NCBI GenBank assembly: GCA_937944105.1
Contig: CALDZP010000035.1
Location: forward strand, 1-37,981
Origin: an uncultured Ignavibacteria bacterium
GTDB lineage: Bacteria > Bacteroidota > Ignavibacteria > Ch128b
DNA length: 37,981 nt
Direction: 5' to 3'
Position 1 is the stretch's first letter; each line of letters begins with the position of its first letter. Below are positions 8,194 through 17,353 of the stretch, piece by piece. The notes beneath the pieces were generated by a model. The model saw only the letters and a program-made list of their open reading frames with translations, did not search any database and was not told the origin of the DNA. A program made the translations under genes and the position numbers.

Positions 8194-11100
8194 ATGCTGA
8201 AATATAAAACAATATTGGTAGTGGGTTTGTTTTTGTTTTTAATTAATCATGCAAATTCACAAACACCTTCAGGCGATACTTACTTGCAAGGTTTCTACTG
8301 GAATGTTGTACCTGGTGGTGTTTGGTGGGATAGTTTAACTAAGCTCGCAACAAAAATTAAAAGTGCTGGTTTTTCTGCAATATATATTCCTCCACCATCC
8401 AAAGGTGCAGGTGGCGGTTTTTCCATGGGATATGATATTTACGATCACTACGATTTCGGGGATTTCTATCAAAAAGGTTCAATAAAGACTCGTTTTGGAA
8501 GTAAATTAGAATTACAAAGCATGATCCAAACTTTTAAATCACTTGGATTAGATGTCTATGTCGATGTGGTCTTAAATCATACCGCTGGTGGTGAACTAAA
8601 ATCAAAGAATAATTGCAGAACTGACTCAGCATATCTTATCTTTAATTATCCTTTCGGCAGCAAACGATTTCCCAAGAACGCTAATTCATTTAATCCAAGT
8701 GAAAATAATAATTGCAACCAATCTCCACCGTACAATGATAATTTTTTCTCATTCGCAAATGACAATTGCACCGACTGTCCAGATGTTAGAGATAGTTTAA
8801 TCGTTTGGGGACAATATCTAAAAAATTACTTTGGCTTTAATGGTGCTCGATTAGATGCTGTTAAACACATAAACCCATTATTCATCTCTCAATTTTCAAA
8901 TCAAGCTTTCCCTTCGTCTTATCTCGTGGCTGAATATATTGGTAATGGCGATGAAATAAGAAATTATTACAACCAACTTGTTTATCTTGGAGCCGGTCAG
9001 GTTTCATTCCTCGATTTTCCTTTAAGATACACTTTAGCTGATATGTGTAATAATGCTTCTGGTAGTTTTGACATGCGCCAACTTGATTATGCAGGATTGA
9101 TTTTTGGTAAAGGAATGTCAGGTTTTAATGTCTCAACTTTTGTTGAAAATCATGATTTCGATCGAATGGGATGGGATGGCACAATTGATACAGCCGTCGG
9201 TGGACACTCTCCCATCTTTCGTGATAAGCATCTTGCATACGCTTACATTATCTTTTCTGAGGGAAGACCTCTTGTCTTCTTTAAAGATTATTTTGATTAT
9301 CAATTAGGTTCTTTGATTGATACTTTGATCTTTATTCGCCATAAATTTTTAGGTGGAAATACTACTTTAAGAAATGGACTTGACCCATGGTATGTAAGAC
9401 AGGATGGCAATCAAGACCAAGAATTACTTGCAAGAGATATCTATGTTGCTCGAAGAAATGGATGGCAACATCAAATTGGTGGTTATCTTGTACTTAATGA
9501 TAATCCTGTACATAGAATTGATGTTTGGGTTGACACAGAATCTCCGATTGGCACTGTATATAAAGATTATTCTGGGAAAGATGAAAATAAAGTAGTAGTA
9601 GGTCCAAAACCAGGTGGAACAAAAAACAGAATAAAGTTAGGCGCGCCTCCCAGAAGTTTCACAATTTATGTTGCCGATACTTCTCAATCGATTAATCATT
9701 CCCCTGTTTTACAGAAAATTGGGAATTTGAATGCTTATACATTTTCTAAGTTTAGTTATCAGATTATTGCAAGTGATGTAAATAACGATGAATTGTTTTT
9801 CACCATTCAAAATAAACCAAATTGGTTAAATCTTAATTCATCTGGATTTTTATCTGGCACGCCTCAAATAACAGACACTGGTTTTTATGGAAATATTATT
9901 ATCAATGTTATGGATAACAAAGGTGGATTCGATGCCGACACTTTTTCAATTACTGTTTACTTGAATCATTTCCCAATAATTTCTCCATTATCAGATACAA
10001 CTTCTTATGCAACACAAAGATTTGAAAGACAAATTGTTGCATATGATTTAGACAATGACACTTTGTTTTATTCATTTATTCAAAGACCATACTGGCTTGG
10101 ACTCGATACTTTAACTGGATTAATGGCTGGTATTCCTTCTCCTGAAGATACTGGAAAATATTTTATTATTTTCAGAGTTTATGATTCAAAAGGTGGAGCA
10201 GATACTTCTTCATTTTATTTAAACATTAAACCAAAGAAGGATTCTGTTATTTATACATATGCAAAACCAAAAATTGATGGAAGAATTACTATTGGTCAAG
10301 AAGATTGGCGTGAGGAGTGGCTTATTGTTGATGACCCTGATAACGATTCAAGATGGACATTGGTCAACGAATTTTACGATTTGTTTTTTACATATGATGC
10401 AGATAGTATGTACCTTGGTGCTAAATATACTCTAGTTAATAATACTCTACAAATATTTATTGATACTGGTATTGATGGTGGCGAAACCAATTTCAATAGT
10501 TATTATGGCTACATGGGGGCTTTCCCAAGAAACTTCAGATTTAAACAGGAAGATAATATAGATCTGATGATTGCAGCATGGAACAGAGAAAAACCAAGAA
10601 TTTTTAAGATTAAAGACTCTAACTCATTTGAGATATCATCATTTTGTTCACGAGCTGGTTCAACGGAAGCTGAAGTTGCAATATCCTGGAATTCTATTTT
10701 TGGACTTGGACCGGGATTGGTTCCACCTTATACGAAACTCAAAATTGTTGCTGTTATCTCTGGTGGAGAAAATTGGGGGGGCGGAGATGCAGCTCCTTCA
10801 AATTGTGATATCGATTTATGTCCTCCAGGAAATGATACTCTTTATCAGGGACCTGATTCATTAATTACTCTATACATGGCAGAGATTGACAAAGATGGAG
10901 ACGGTATTCCAGATCCAACAGTTGTTATTTCTTCCATAGAAGAAATAAAAAATACTAATTCTAATCCAAATAATTTTTTAAGTTCTAACATTTATCCCAA
11001 TCCTTTTAATTCAAAGGCAAAACTTGATATTAACTTAAACAAAGAAACAAATCTTGAAATAAAAATTTATGATCTGATTGGAAAAGAAGTTGATTTAATA

Positions 11101-11232
11101 TTTAATGATAAAGTCAAATCAGGTTCTTATTCATTTTTAATAGGTTCATCTAAACTGGCCAGTGGGATATATTTTGTAAGAATTAAAACAGACGAAATCA
11201 TTCAAATGAAAAAAATTATTTTAATCAAATAA
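8194..11232 (+). CDS. Secreted modular GH13 alpha-amylase with T9SS sorting domain
   Basis: Hydrolyses alpha-1,4-glucan outside the cell. Module order: signal peptide (1-22); GH13 catalytic domain (about 25-490) with region I DVYVDVVLNHT (about 118-128), nucleophile D221 in GARLDAVKH, acid/base E247 in LVAEYIG and the transition-state aspartate D321 in FVENHD; two cadherin/He_PIG-like domains (about 500-588 and 590-678), each with a conserved LSGTP or MAGIP turn; a CBM9/DOMON-like domain starting at PKIDGRI (about 690-890); an acidic DKDGDGIPDP calcium-type loop (about 898-907); and a C-terminal Por sorting domain starting at IYPNPFNS and ending KKIILIK. All three catalytic acids are present. 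AAAGG lies nine bases before the ATG. The next secreted protein follows after 17 bases. Confidence 0.93.
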   Translation: MLKYKTILVVGLFLFLINHANSQTPSGDTYLQGFYWNVVPGGVWWDSLTKLATKIKSAGFSAIYIPPPSKGAGGGFSMGYDIYDHYDFGDFYQKGSIKTRFGSKLELQSMIQTFKSLGLDVYVDVVLNHTAGGELKSKNNCRTDSAYLIFNYPFGSKRFPKNANSFNPSENNNCNQSPPYNDNFFSFANDNCTDCPDVRDSLIVWGQYLKNYFGFNGARLDAVKHINPLFISQFSNQAFPSSYLVAEYIGNGDEIRNYYNQLVYLGAGQVSFLDFPLRYTLADMCNNASGSFDMRQLDYAGLIFGKGMSGFNVSTFVENHDFDRMGWDGTIDTAVGGHSPIFRDKHLAYAYIIFSEGRPLVFFKDYFDYQLGSLIDTLIFIRHKFLGGNTTLRNGLDPWYVRQDGNQDQELLARDIYVARRNGWQHQIGGYLVLNDNPVHRIDVWVDTESPIGTVYKDYSGKDENKVVVGPKPGGTKNRIKLGAPPRSFTIYVADTSQSINHSPVLQKIGNLNAYTFSKFSYQIIASDVNNDELFFTIQNKPNWLNLNSSGFLSGTPQITDTGFYGNIIINVMDNKGGFDADTFSITVYLNHFPIISPLSDTTSYATQRFERQIVAYDLDNDTLFYSFIQRPYWLGLDTLTGLMAGIPSPEDTGKYFIIFRVYDSKGGADTSSFYLNIKPKKDSVIYTYAKPKIDGRITIGQEDWREEWLIVDDPDNDSRWTLVNEFYDLFFTYDADSMYLGAKYTLVNNTLQIFIDTGIDGGETNFNSYYGYMGAFPRNFRFKQEDNIDLMIAAWNREKPRIFKIKDSNSFEISSFCSRAGSTEAEVAISWNSIFGLGPGLVPPYTKLKIVAVISGGENWGGGDAAPSNCDIDLCPPGNDTLYQGPDSLITLYMAEIDKDGDGIPDPTVVISSIEEIKNTNSNPNNFLSSNIYPNPFNSKAKLDINLNKETNLEIKIYDLIGKEVDLIFNDKVKSGSYSFLIGSSKLASGIYFVRIKTDEIIQMKKIILIK

Positions 11233-11249
11233 AAATAGTGAGGTGAAAG

Positions 11250-13991
11250 ATGAAAAAAATTCTTCCAGCTATAACTATAATATTTACAGTGGGTATTTTA
11301 TTTGCAACTACATATCATACCATAATTATTGATGGTAATAATGATTTTCAATCGGACGAGACTTTCTCAACATCTTCTTCGGGTTATGTTGCTTATGCAA
11401 CATGGGATGAAAACAATTTATATCTAGGTTATTCCGGTTATGATATTGGAAGTGGACAGAGCTCCACCAAGTGGATTGTATTTTACATTGATACCGATGC
11501 TAATTTAAATCCAACTAGTGGTAATGGAACTCAGAATGCCATAGGTTTTAATACACAAAATTGGATTCTTCCATTTAGAGCTGATTATATGATCCAAATT
11601 CGAACTGATGGTGGATATAATGCATTAAAATATTTCAATGGTTCAAACTGGGTTGATGTATCACCTCACAATATGAACATTTTTGATAACAACACCTCAA
11701 ACTTTATTGAAATCCAAATTCCAAAAACACGTTTAAACAATCCAGAAAAAATTTATATCCTTGGATATTTCATAAATGAACAAAGCGGTGGTGAATGGAC
11801 ATATGCCAGTTTTCCCGATAATTCATTACGCAACGGCGATGGTTACAAAAATCCAGGTTACTTTGACCACTGGTATGGTTTTGAATTAACAAATGGAATT
11901 TCTCCTAATGCTCCAGTTAATTATGATAATAAAGAATTCTTAAAATGGGATGTAAGACTTGGGGCTTCAATAGCCACTGCAGGACTTAATGACAATAATA
12001 ATTTCGCAGGTATGGCACTTAATGCAACAGACGGTTATGTTCAAAATGTTGACTTAGATAAACCACCAGCACCACCATCAAATTATGTTTATTTAGCATT
12101 TCCACACACCGACTGGTCAAGTCCTTTGGGTCCATATTTCTATCGTGATATTCAATCTTATAAACTACTTGATACATCAACTGTATATTGGGATTTTATT
12201 GTCTCTACAGACAAAACAAATTCAGAAGTAACGTTATCGGTTTCAGAATTTTCTGACGTTCCTCCAAATTATGATATTTACATCAAAGACCTCGTTAACA
12301 ATCAACTTCATAACATTAAAACACAAGGCAGCTATTTGTACAATTCCGGTCTGGGAGGTACAAGAAACTTCAAATTAATAATTGGTAAATATGTACCCAA
12401 TATTGTAGCACCTTCAAGTTTAGATTTTGGAAATGTTAAACTTGAATATGATTCATCGAAGACTTTGACAATTGTGAACAGTGGTCTCGAAACTTTAATT
12501 ATTTCAAACTTATCAGTTACTGGTAATTTTTCTGTTATCGGTGCTGTAACTCCAATCAATATTCCAGCTGGAGGTAGTACAAATCTTACATTAAAGTTTT
12601 CACCAAATCAATTAGGAATGAATTCTGGAACTTTAACAATTACCAGTAATGATCCGGATTCACCAAATTTTATAATTAACTTATTGGGAACAGGAATTAA
12701 ACCAACTTTAAGAAAAAAATTTTCTCCTGGTTGGAATCTAATTGGTCTTCCCCTTTATCCTTCTAATCCATCAAAAGATTCAATCTTTTCACCATTTACA
12801 TCAAATTTTATCTTGTTCAAATTTTCCAATGGCAGTTATGTAAGTGCTGATTCGGTTCTTATCGGTAAAGCTTACTGGCTTGGTCTAAATGACTCATTGA
12901 ATTTCTCCATTACGGGTATGCCCGTTCTATCAGATACAACTATTGCACTTGAAAATGGATGGAATCTTATCTCTCATCTTTACATTAAAGATTTACGAAA
13001 AGCTAACCTCTTAATTAAAAGTGGAGCTGAAATCATTTCACTCGATTCGGCAGTTAATCGAGGATGGGTACAGGGTAATTTATTCTCTTTTGCAAACTCA
13101 ACTAATTCTTATGTTTCGATCGATACTCTTGATCAATTCTATGGATACTGGTTCGCTGCTTTAAGATCAGGATTAGAATTAAAATTTGTAAAAAACCAAA
13201 CCTTTGGAAATCCACCTAAAATTAAATCCGATTTCAGGGACGAAAGAAATTGGATTGTACATCTCTCAGCACAAAATTCAATTTCGAAAGATAACTTATT
13301 CTATTTTGGTTTAAATGAACTTGCTTCCTCTGAATTTGACAATAGATTTGATAATGCGAAACCCCCAATTTTCCCTAACGATAGTGCTGTAGAAATTTAT
13401 TTCAAACGAAATAACTGGCATCCATTTTTCACTAAATACTTATCCGATGTAAGAAAATTTATTCCAAATCAAACTTATAATTGGGATTTTGAATTTGCTT
13501 CCAGAAAAGCTGAACAATCAAGAATAAGCTGGGATAATTTGTCTGAAATCTTTCCTCCCGATTACCTTGAAATGTATTCATTCTTGCTAATTGATATTAC
13601 AAATAATCGAACTATTGATATGAAATCAACAAATACCTATCAATTTAATCACAATGGATCGATCACCAAATTTGCAATAAAATTTGGAAAACTTACTAAT
13701 GTTAACGAAAAATTATATTCATACAATTATGAATTAGGTCAGAATTATCCCAACCCATTTAATCCTACCACAAAAATATCATTCTCACTAAAAGAAAAAA
13801 CTTTTGTTACAATAAAATTATACAACTCACTTGGTAAAGAAATAATTAATCTTATAAGTGAAGAAAAAGATGCTGGAAATTATGAGATTCAAATAGATGC
13901 AAATAAACTTGGAATCACAAGTGGAGTTTATTTTTATAAGATGATTGCAGGAAATTTTACTGCTATTAAAAAATTAGTTTATATTAAATAG
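11250..13991 (+). CDS. Large secreted protein, CBM9-like N-terminus, ASPM/HYDIN-like domain, T9SS signal
   Basis: A 913-aa exported protein without a recognised catalytic domain. A signal peptide (1-19) is followed by a beta-rich module beginning HTIIIDGNNDF (about 22-215). This has the WDENNLYLGYSG pattern of CBM9/DOMON-like domains, which bind sugars or heme. An ASPM/SPD-2/HYDIN-type domain (about 388-483) shows the classic SLDFGNV start, LTFSPN-like core and TITSNDPDSP. A region with repeated GWNLIG / GWNLIS motifs (about 490-660) follows, and the C-terminal Por sorting domain starts QNYPNPFNPTT (about 831) and ends KKLVYIK. It is co-transcribed with the amylase. I infer surface display and starch or oligosaccharide binding; no enzymatic role is supported. 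Confidence 0.85.
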   Translation: MKKILPAITIIFTVGILFATTYHTIIIDGNNDFQSDETFSTSSSGYVAYATWDENNLYLGYSGYDIGSGQSSTKWIVFYIDTDANLNPTSGNGTQNAIGFNTQNWILPFRADYMIQIRTDGGYNALKYFNGSNWVDVSPHNMNIFDNNTSNFIEIQIPKTRLNNPEKIYILGYFINEQSGGEWTYASFPDNSLRNGDGYKNPGYFDHWYGFELTNGISPNAPVNYDNKEFLKWDVRLGASIATAGLNDNNNFAGMALNATDGYVQNVDLDKPPAPPSNYVYLAFPHTDWSSPLGPYFYRDIQSYKLLDTSTVYWDFIVSTDKTNSEVTLSVSEFSDVPPNYDIYIKDLVNNQLHNIKTQGSYLYNSGLGGTRNFKLIIGKYVPNIVAPSSLDFGNVKLEYDSSKTLTIVNSGLETLIISNLSVTGNFSVIGAVTPINIPAGGSTNLTLKFSPNQLGMNSGTLTITSNDPDSPNFIINLLGTGIKPTLRKKFSPGWNLIGLPLYPSNPSKDSIFSPFTSNFILFKFSNGSYVSADSVLIGKAYWLGLNDSLNFSITGMPVLSDTTIALENGWNLISHLYIKDLRKANLLIKSGAEIISLDSAVNRGWVQGNLFSFANSTNSYVSIDTLDQFYGYWFAALRSGLELKFVKNQTFGNPPKIKSDFRDERNWIVHLSAQNSISKDNLFYFGLNELASSEFDNRFDNAKPPIFPNDSAVEIYFKRNNWHPFFTKYLSDVRKFIPNQTYNWDFEFASRKAEQSRISWDNLSEIFPPDYLEMYSFLLIDITNNRTIDMKSTNTYQFNHNGSITKFAIKFGKLTNVNEKLYSYNYELGQNYPNPFNPTTKISFSLKEKTFVTIKLYNSLGKEIINLISEEKDAGNYEIQIDANKLGITSGVYFYKMIAGNFTAIKKLVYIK

Positions 13992-14009
13992 TTTCTTTAT
14001 TCATTAAAA

Positions 14010-14050
14010 AAAGCTGTGAGAGAACTTAATATTCCTCACAGCTTTTAATT
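14010..14050 (+). terminator. Strong terminator closing the amylase unit
   Basis: A 12-bp perfect stem (AAAAGCTGTGAG at 14010-14021, CTCACAGCTTTT at 14036-14047) with a 14-base loop lies 18 bases after the stop codon. The A-rich and T-rich flanks would let it work in both directions. Confidence 0.9.
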
Positions 14051-14054
14051 TTCT

Positions 14055-14081
14055 TGAATAGACAATCAACTGTATATTTGC
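14055..14081 (+). promoter_or_regulatory. Possible Bacteroidota-type promoter for the sigma gene
   Basis: TATATTTG (14074-14081) fits the TAnnTTTG -7 motif known from Bacteroidota, with CTTG (14054-14057) upstream. The gap of 16 bases is shorter than the 19-21 expected for that promoter class, so the upstream element is doubtful. Confidence 0.25.
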
Positions 14082-14129
14082 TTTATTCTAAATTTTTCAG
14101 GAACTTTTAATAAGAATTTAAAAAGAGTA

Positions 14130-14684
14130 ATGAATAAATATAAAGAATACCATCTAACATTTAACGAAAAAATTATCGCAGGCGATAAAGAAGCCTTTAA
14201 AGAGTTTTTCTATGATAATTATAATGATGTATTTAGATTTATCTACCATATGACTTTTGATAGGGAGGCTGCACTGGATTTAACTCAAGATACTTTTCTT
14301 AACTTTTATAAATCAATTGAAAAATTAAATCCTGCTATATCACCTAATTATTATCTTTTTAGAATTGCAAAGAATGTCACTTTAAATTACCTGAATCGAC
14401 TTGATCAGGTCTCATATTATAATTTAGATGATGAAGAAACTCATAAGGAATTTATATCAAATCCCGAAGATGAATATTCTGCTTATTTCTTTGAAAATGA
14501 TATCCAGAAAGCTATTGAATCACTACCTAACCGTTGTCGTGCTGTTTTTATCTTGAGTCGATATCACAATTTGACTTACCAAGAAATTTCAGAAACTTTA
14601 GAAATTTCTTTACAAACAGTTAAAAATCAGATTAATAAAGCTATCGCAATTCTTAAAAAGAAATTATCTCACTATCTGGATTAA
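14130..14684 (+). CDS. ECF-type RNA polymerase sigma factor
   Basis: A 184-aa alternative sigma factor of the sigma-70 family that would direct RNA polymerase to a specific promoter set. Region 2 spans about residues 8-87, with the DLTQDTFLNFY core-binding stretch. Region 4 spans about 127-181, with SLPNRCRAVFILSRYHNLTY and the HTH EISETLEISLQTVKNQI. There is no region 3, as is usual for ECF members. No anti-sigma factor gene is adjacent; the following gene encodes an eIF2B-like protein 22 bases away. The signal and regulon are unknown. AAGAG precedes the ATG. Confidence in the family is high; confidence in the physiological role is low. Confidence 0.9.
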   Translation: MNKYKEYHLTFNEKIIAGDKEAFKEFFYDNYNDVFRFIYHMTFDREAALDLTQDTFLNFYKSIEKLNPAISPNYYLFRIAKNVTLNYLNRLDQVSYYNLDDEETHKEFISNPEDEYSAYFFENDIQKAIESLPNRCRAVFILSRYHNLTYQEISETLEISLQTVKNQINKAIAILKKKLSHYLD

Positions 14685-14706
14685 AAATTTATTCAGAATC
14701 TTTTTA

Positions 14707-15504
14707 ATGCTCGGAAAATCTACACTTAAACTCCCGCAATTTATTAACCCTAAATTAGCTGAAAGCATAAAAGAAATTCTTTTCGATTATTCTTCAGGTA
14801 GTTTAGAATTAAATGAGAAGATTCTAAAACTTTTTCTTCGTATTCGTTCAAAAAAAACTTTAGAATTTTTAATAGAACTTTTTCGTAAAAATTTTCAAAC
14901 TTTCCAGATTATTCAACATACTCTTATAGAAATTGAAAAAATCATTCATAAAAAGAACCTTTCTATTTTGAAATGGGAAATAAAAAAAATTCTAAACTTA
15001 AATTATCAGAGGCTTGAAAAAATTTTTAATAAATTAAATAAAAAACTCAAAGTTGAAATTAAGGTGCTCACAATTTCAAACAGTAAAACTGTTTTTGATA
15101 TAATCAGATTAATACAACAAAAAAATTATCGCCCTGAAATTTTTGTTCTTGAATCAAAACCTGGAAGTGAAGGAATCATACTTTATCAAAAATTGAAAAA
15201 ATTAAAAATAAAAGTACATCTAATTAAAGATAGGGAAATGAAAAAAGTTTTAAACAGTGTGGATTTAATAATCATTGGTGCTGATAAAATATTAGACAAT
15301 AAATGGTTTATTAATAAAATCAAGACAAAAAAACTTCTAACTCTGGCAAAGAAAAAGGGTATTCCATCGTTTTTACTGGCTTTTAGGGAGAAAGTGATCA
15401 AATTTGATGAAAGTACAATTAAAGCTTCCTCAGGTTTAAGATTTGATAAAAAATTATTTGAAAAAATAGATTTAAAGCTTGTAGATAGAATTTTTTTAGG
15501 ATAA
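14707..15504 (+). CDS. eIF2B/MtnA-fold protein lacking the isomerase cysteine
   Basis: A 265-aa protein of the IF-2B superfamily, which contains methylthioribose-1-phosphate isomerase, ribose-1,5-bisphosphate isomerase and eIF2B regulatory subunits. An all-helical, very Lys-rich N-terminal part (1-115) is followed by the Rossmann-like half. Family hallmarks are VLESKPGSEG (147-156, compare ESRP..EG) and IGADKI (190-195), which keeps the aspartate at D193. INKIKT replaces the usual NKIGT. The segment VLTISNSKTV (120-129) aligns with the catalytic THCN..G..A segment of the isomerases, but a serine (S124) stands where the cysteine should be, as in eIF2B-type non-enzymatic members. I therefore doubt isomerase activity. 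No obvious ribosome site precedes the ATG. It is co-directional with the ECF sigma gene, 22 bases after it. Confidence 0.72.
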   Translation: MLGKSTLKLPQFINPKLAESIKEILFDYSSGSLELNEKILKLFLRIRSKKTLEFLIELFRKNFQTFQIIQHTLIEIEKIIHKKNLSILKWEIKKILNLNYQRLEKIFNKLNKKLKVEIKVLTISNSKTVFDIIRLIQQKNYRPEIFVLESKPGSEGIILYQKLKKLKIKVHLIKDREMKKVLNSVDLIIIGADKILDNKWFINKIKTKKLLTLAKKKGIPSFLLAFREKVIKFDESTIKASSGLRFDKKLFEKIDLKLVDRIFLG

Positions 15505-15811
15505 AAATGGTTTAAAAAAAGAACTGCCAGGGTGGAGGGCAAACCCTGGCAGTGTAGAGTTACGTTTTAGTGGAGGGCAATAAGGGTAACACAGATAAGG
15601 GTAGTAAATTCAACTTATAAGAGAACTCAATTGTTTAATCTAACTCAAAATGAATGCCACACAAAAAAGTTGAAAAATCAACAAAAAAAGCTGAAAATTT
15701 TCAATACATTCTCAATAATGATAAAATAACTTTTCAAGTCTGTAATTTTTTAGGTTTATAATAAAAAGGGAATTATTTTCTTATTCATTGTGTTATATGT
15801 ATAAAGTAATC
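15505..15811. other. Gene-free stretch between the eIF2B-like gene and the suf promoter
   Basis: No ORF of interest. It contains the GC-rich hairpin and duplicated motifs described separately (15524-15603), followed by featureless AT-rich sequence up to the suf promoter. Confidence 0.6.
15524..15603. repeat. GC-rich hairpin with duplicated loop and a 15-bp tandem motif
   Basis: A 9-bp perfect stem (CTGCCAGGG 15524-15532, CCCTGGCAG 15544-15552) has an 11-base loop. The loop sequence TGGAGGGCAA (15533-15542) occurs again at 15571-15580. ATAAGGGTA then occurs twice, 15 bases apart (15580-15588 and 15595-15603). No T-run follows the stem on the plus strand; on the minus strand it would be followed by a T-rich run. 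It lies 20 bases after the upstream stop codon and more than 200 bases before the suf promoter. The nature is unknown: a terminator, a small RNA or a protein-binding site are all possible. Confidence 0.6.
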
Positions 15812-15847
15812 TTGACAAATTTGTAAAGATTCTCTAAACTTGTACAA
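15812..15847 (+). promoter_or_regulatory. suf operon promoter with overlapping palindromes
   Basis: TTGACA (15812-15817) and TAAACT (15835-15840) are separated by exactly 17 bases, a good sigma-70 type promoter. The perfect palindrome ACAAATTTGT (15815-15824) overlaps the -35, and TTGTACAA (15840-15847) covers the likely start of transcription. Position and symmetry suit an operator for the Rrf2 regulator encoded at the end of the operon. The promoter is seen in the sequence; the operator role is inferred. Confidence 0.6.
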
Positions 15848-15882
15848 CTAAATCATAAAATTTTATAATGATGGAGGATTAA

Positions 15883-17325
15883 ATGCCAAACGAATCAGTT
15901 GATATCAATCAAATAGCACAGCAGGAATATAAATACGGCTTTTATACAGATATTGAAATGGAAACCTTTCCAAAGGGATTGAATGAAGATATAATAAGAA
16001 TGCTTTCAGAAAAAAAAGGTGAACCACAATGGATGACTGAATGGCGACTTAAAGCATATCATTCATGGTTGAAGATGGAAGAACCACACTGGGCAAATGT
16101 TTATTATCCACCTATAGATTACCAAGATATCAGATACTACGCAGCCCCTAAAAGAAGACCACTAAAAAGTCTCGACGAAGCTGATCCAGAACTTATCAAA
16201 GCATTTGAAAAACTTGGCATTCCACTGGAGGAACAAAAAAGATTAGCAGGTGTTGCTGTTGATGCTGTTTTCGATAGCGTTAGTGTTGCAACAACCTACA
16301 AAGAAAAACTCGCAGAACTTGGAATTATCTTTTGTTCTATTTCAGAAGCAATCAAAGAATATCCTGATTTAGTAAGAAAATATCTTGGCTCAGTTGTTCC
16401 ACCAACTGATAATTTTTTCGCTGCATTAAATTCAGCAGTCTTTTCAGATGGATCTTTTGTTTACATCCCAAAAGGTGTTCGTTGTCCAATGGAACTCTCC
16501 ACTTACTTTAGAATTAATGCTAATGAAACTGGTCAATTCGAAAGAACTTTAATAATAGCTGATGAAGGAAGTTATGTTAGTTACCTTGAAGGTTGCACAG
16601 CTCCAATCCGAGACGAAAACCAGTTACATGCTGCTGTTGTAGAATTAATTGCTCTGGATAATGCAGAAATTAAATATTCAACCGTTCAAAACTGGTATCC
16701 TGGGGATAAAGAAGGTAAAGGTGGAATATTCAACTTTGTTACTAAACGAGGATTGGCAAAAGGAAAACATTCTAAAATTTCCTGGACACAAGTTGAAACA
16801 GGTTCAGCCATTACATGGAAATATCCAAGCGTTATCCTTCAGGGTGATTATTCTATTGGTGAATTTTATTCAGTTGCCGTTACAAATAACAGACAACAAG
16901 CTGATACAGGCACAAAAATGATCCACATAGGAAAACATACAAGAAGTACAATAGTTTCAAAAGGAATTTCCGCTGGTCAATCAAATAATTCTTATCGAGG
17001 ACTTGTCAAAATTACTGCTAATGCAGAATATGCAAGAAATTTCTCTCAATGTGATTCTCTCCTAATCGGCGATAAATGTGGTGCACATACATTCCCCTAT
17101 CTTGAAGTAAACAATCCCACTGCACGTGTTGAGCACGAAGCAACTACATCAAAAATTGGAGAAGATCAAATTTTTTATTTAAATCAAAGAGGGATTTCAA
17201 AGGAAGATGCAATTAGTCTTATTGTAAATGGATATTGCAAAGAAGTCTTTTTAGAACTTCCAATGGAATTCGCAGTCGAGGCTTCAAAGTTACTTAGTAT
17301 AAGTCTCGAAGGTAGTGTAGGTTAA
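15883..17325 (+). CDS. sufB: Fe-S cluster assembly protein SufB
   Basis: Scaffold component of the SufBCD complex, on which iron-sulfur clusters are built. It is a 480-aa soluble protein of the usual length. The N-terminal stretch with [20 protein letters not shown] and [10 protein letters not shown] is typical, and the C-terminal beta-helix carries [29 protein letters not shown] and [13 protein letters not shown] followed by GYCKEVF, a conserved SufB segment. GGAGG sits seven bases before the ATG. It is the first gene of an eight-gene run on one strand with short or no gaps. Confidence 0.97.
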   Translation: MPNESVDINQIAQQEYKYGFYTDIEMETFPKGLNEDIIRMLSEKKGEPQWMTEWRLKAYHSWLKMEEPHWANVYYPPIDYQDIRYYAAPKRRPLKSLDEADPELIKAFEKLGIPLEEQKRLAGVAVDAVFDSVSVATTYKEKLAELGIIFCSISEAIKEYPDLVRKYLGSVVPPTDNFFAALNSAVFSDGSFVYIPKGVRCPMELSTYFRINANETGQFERTLIIADEGSYVSYLEGCTAPIRDENQLHAAVVELIALDNAEIKYSTVQNWYPGDKEGKGGIFNFVTKRGLAKGKHSKISWTQVETGSAITWKYPSVILQGDYSIGEFYSVAVTNNRQQADTGTKMIHIGKHTRSTIVSKGISAGQSNNSYRGLVKITANAEYARNFSQCDSLLIGDKCGAHTFPYLEVNNPTARVEHEATTSKIGEDQIFYLNQRGISKEDAISLIVNGYCKEVFLELPMEFAVEASKLLSISLEGSVG

Positions 17326-17353
17326 ACAAAAAGTAAGAAAGGAAAGAAGAAAA

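Noticed and set aside
15530-15601. G-quadruplex candidate from five GGG runs
   Set aside because: The intervals between runs reach 35 bases, well beyond canonical loops, and some of the G residues pair in the hairpin stem.
15505-15811. Riboswitch in front of the suf operon
   Set aside because: The structured block lies upstream of the best promoter, so it would not be in the leader RNA, and no known riboswitch core was recognised.
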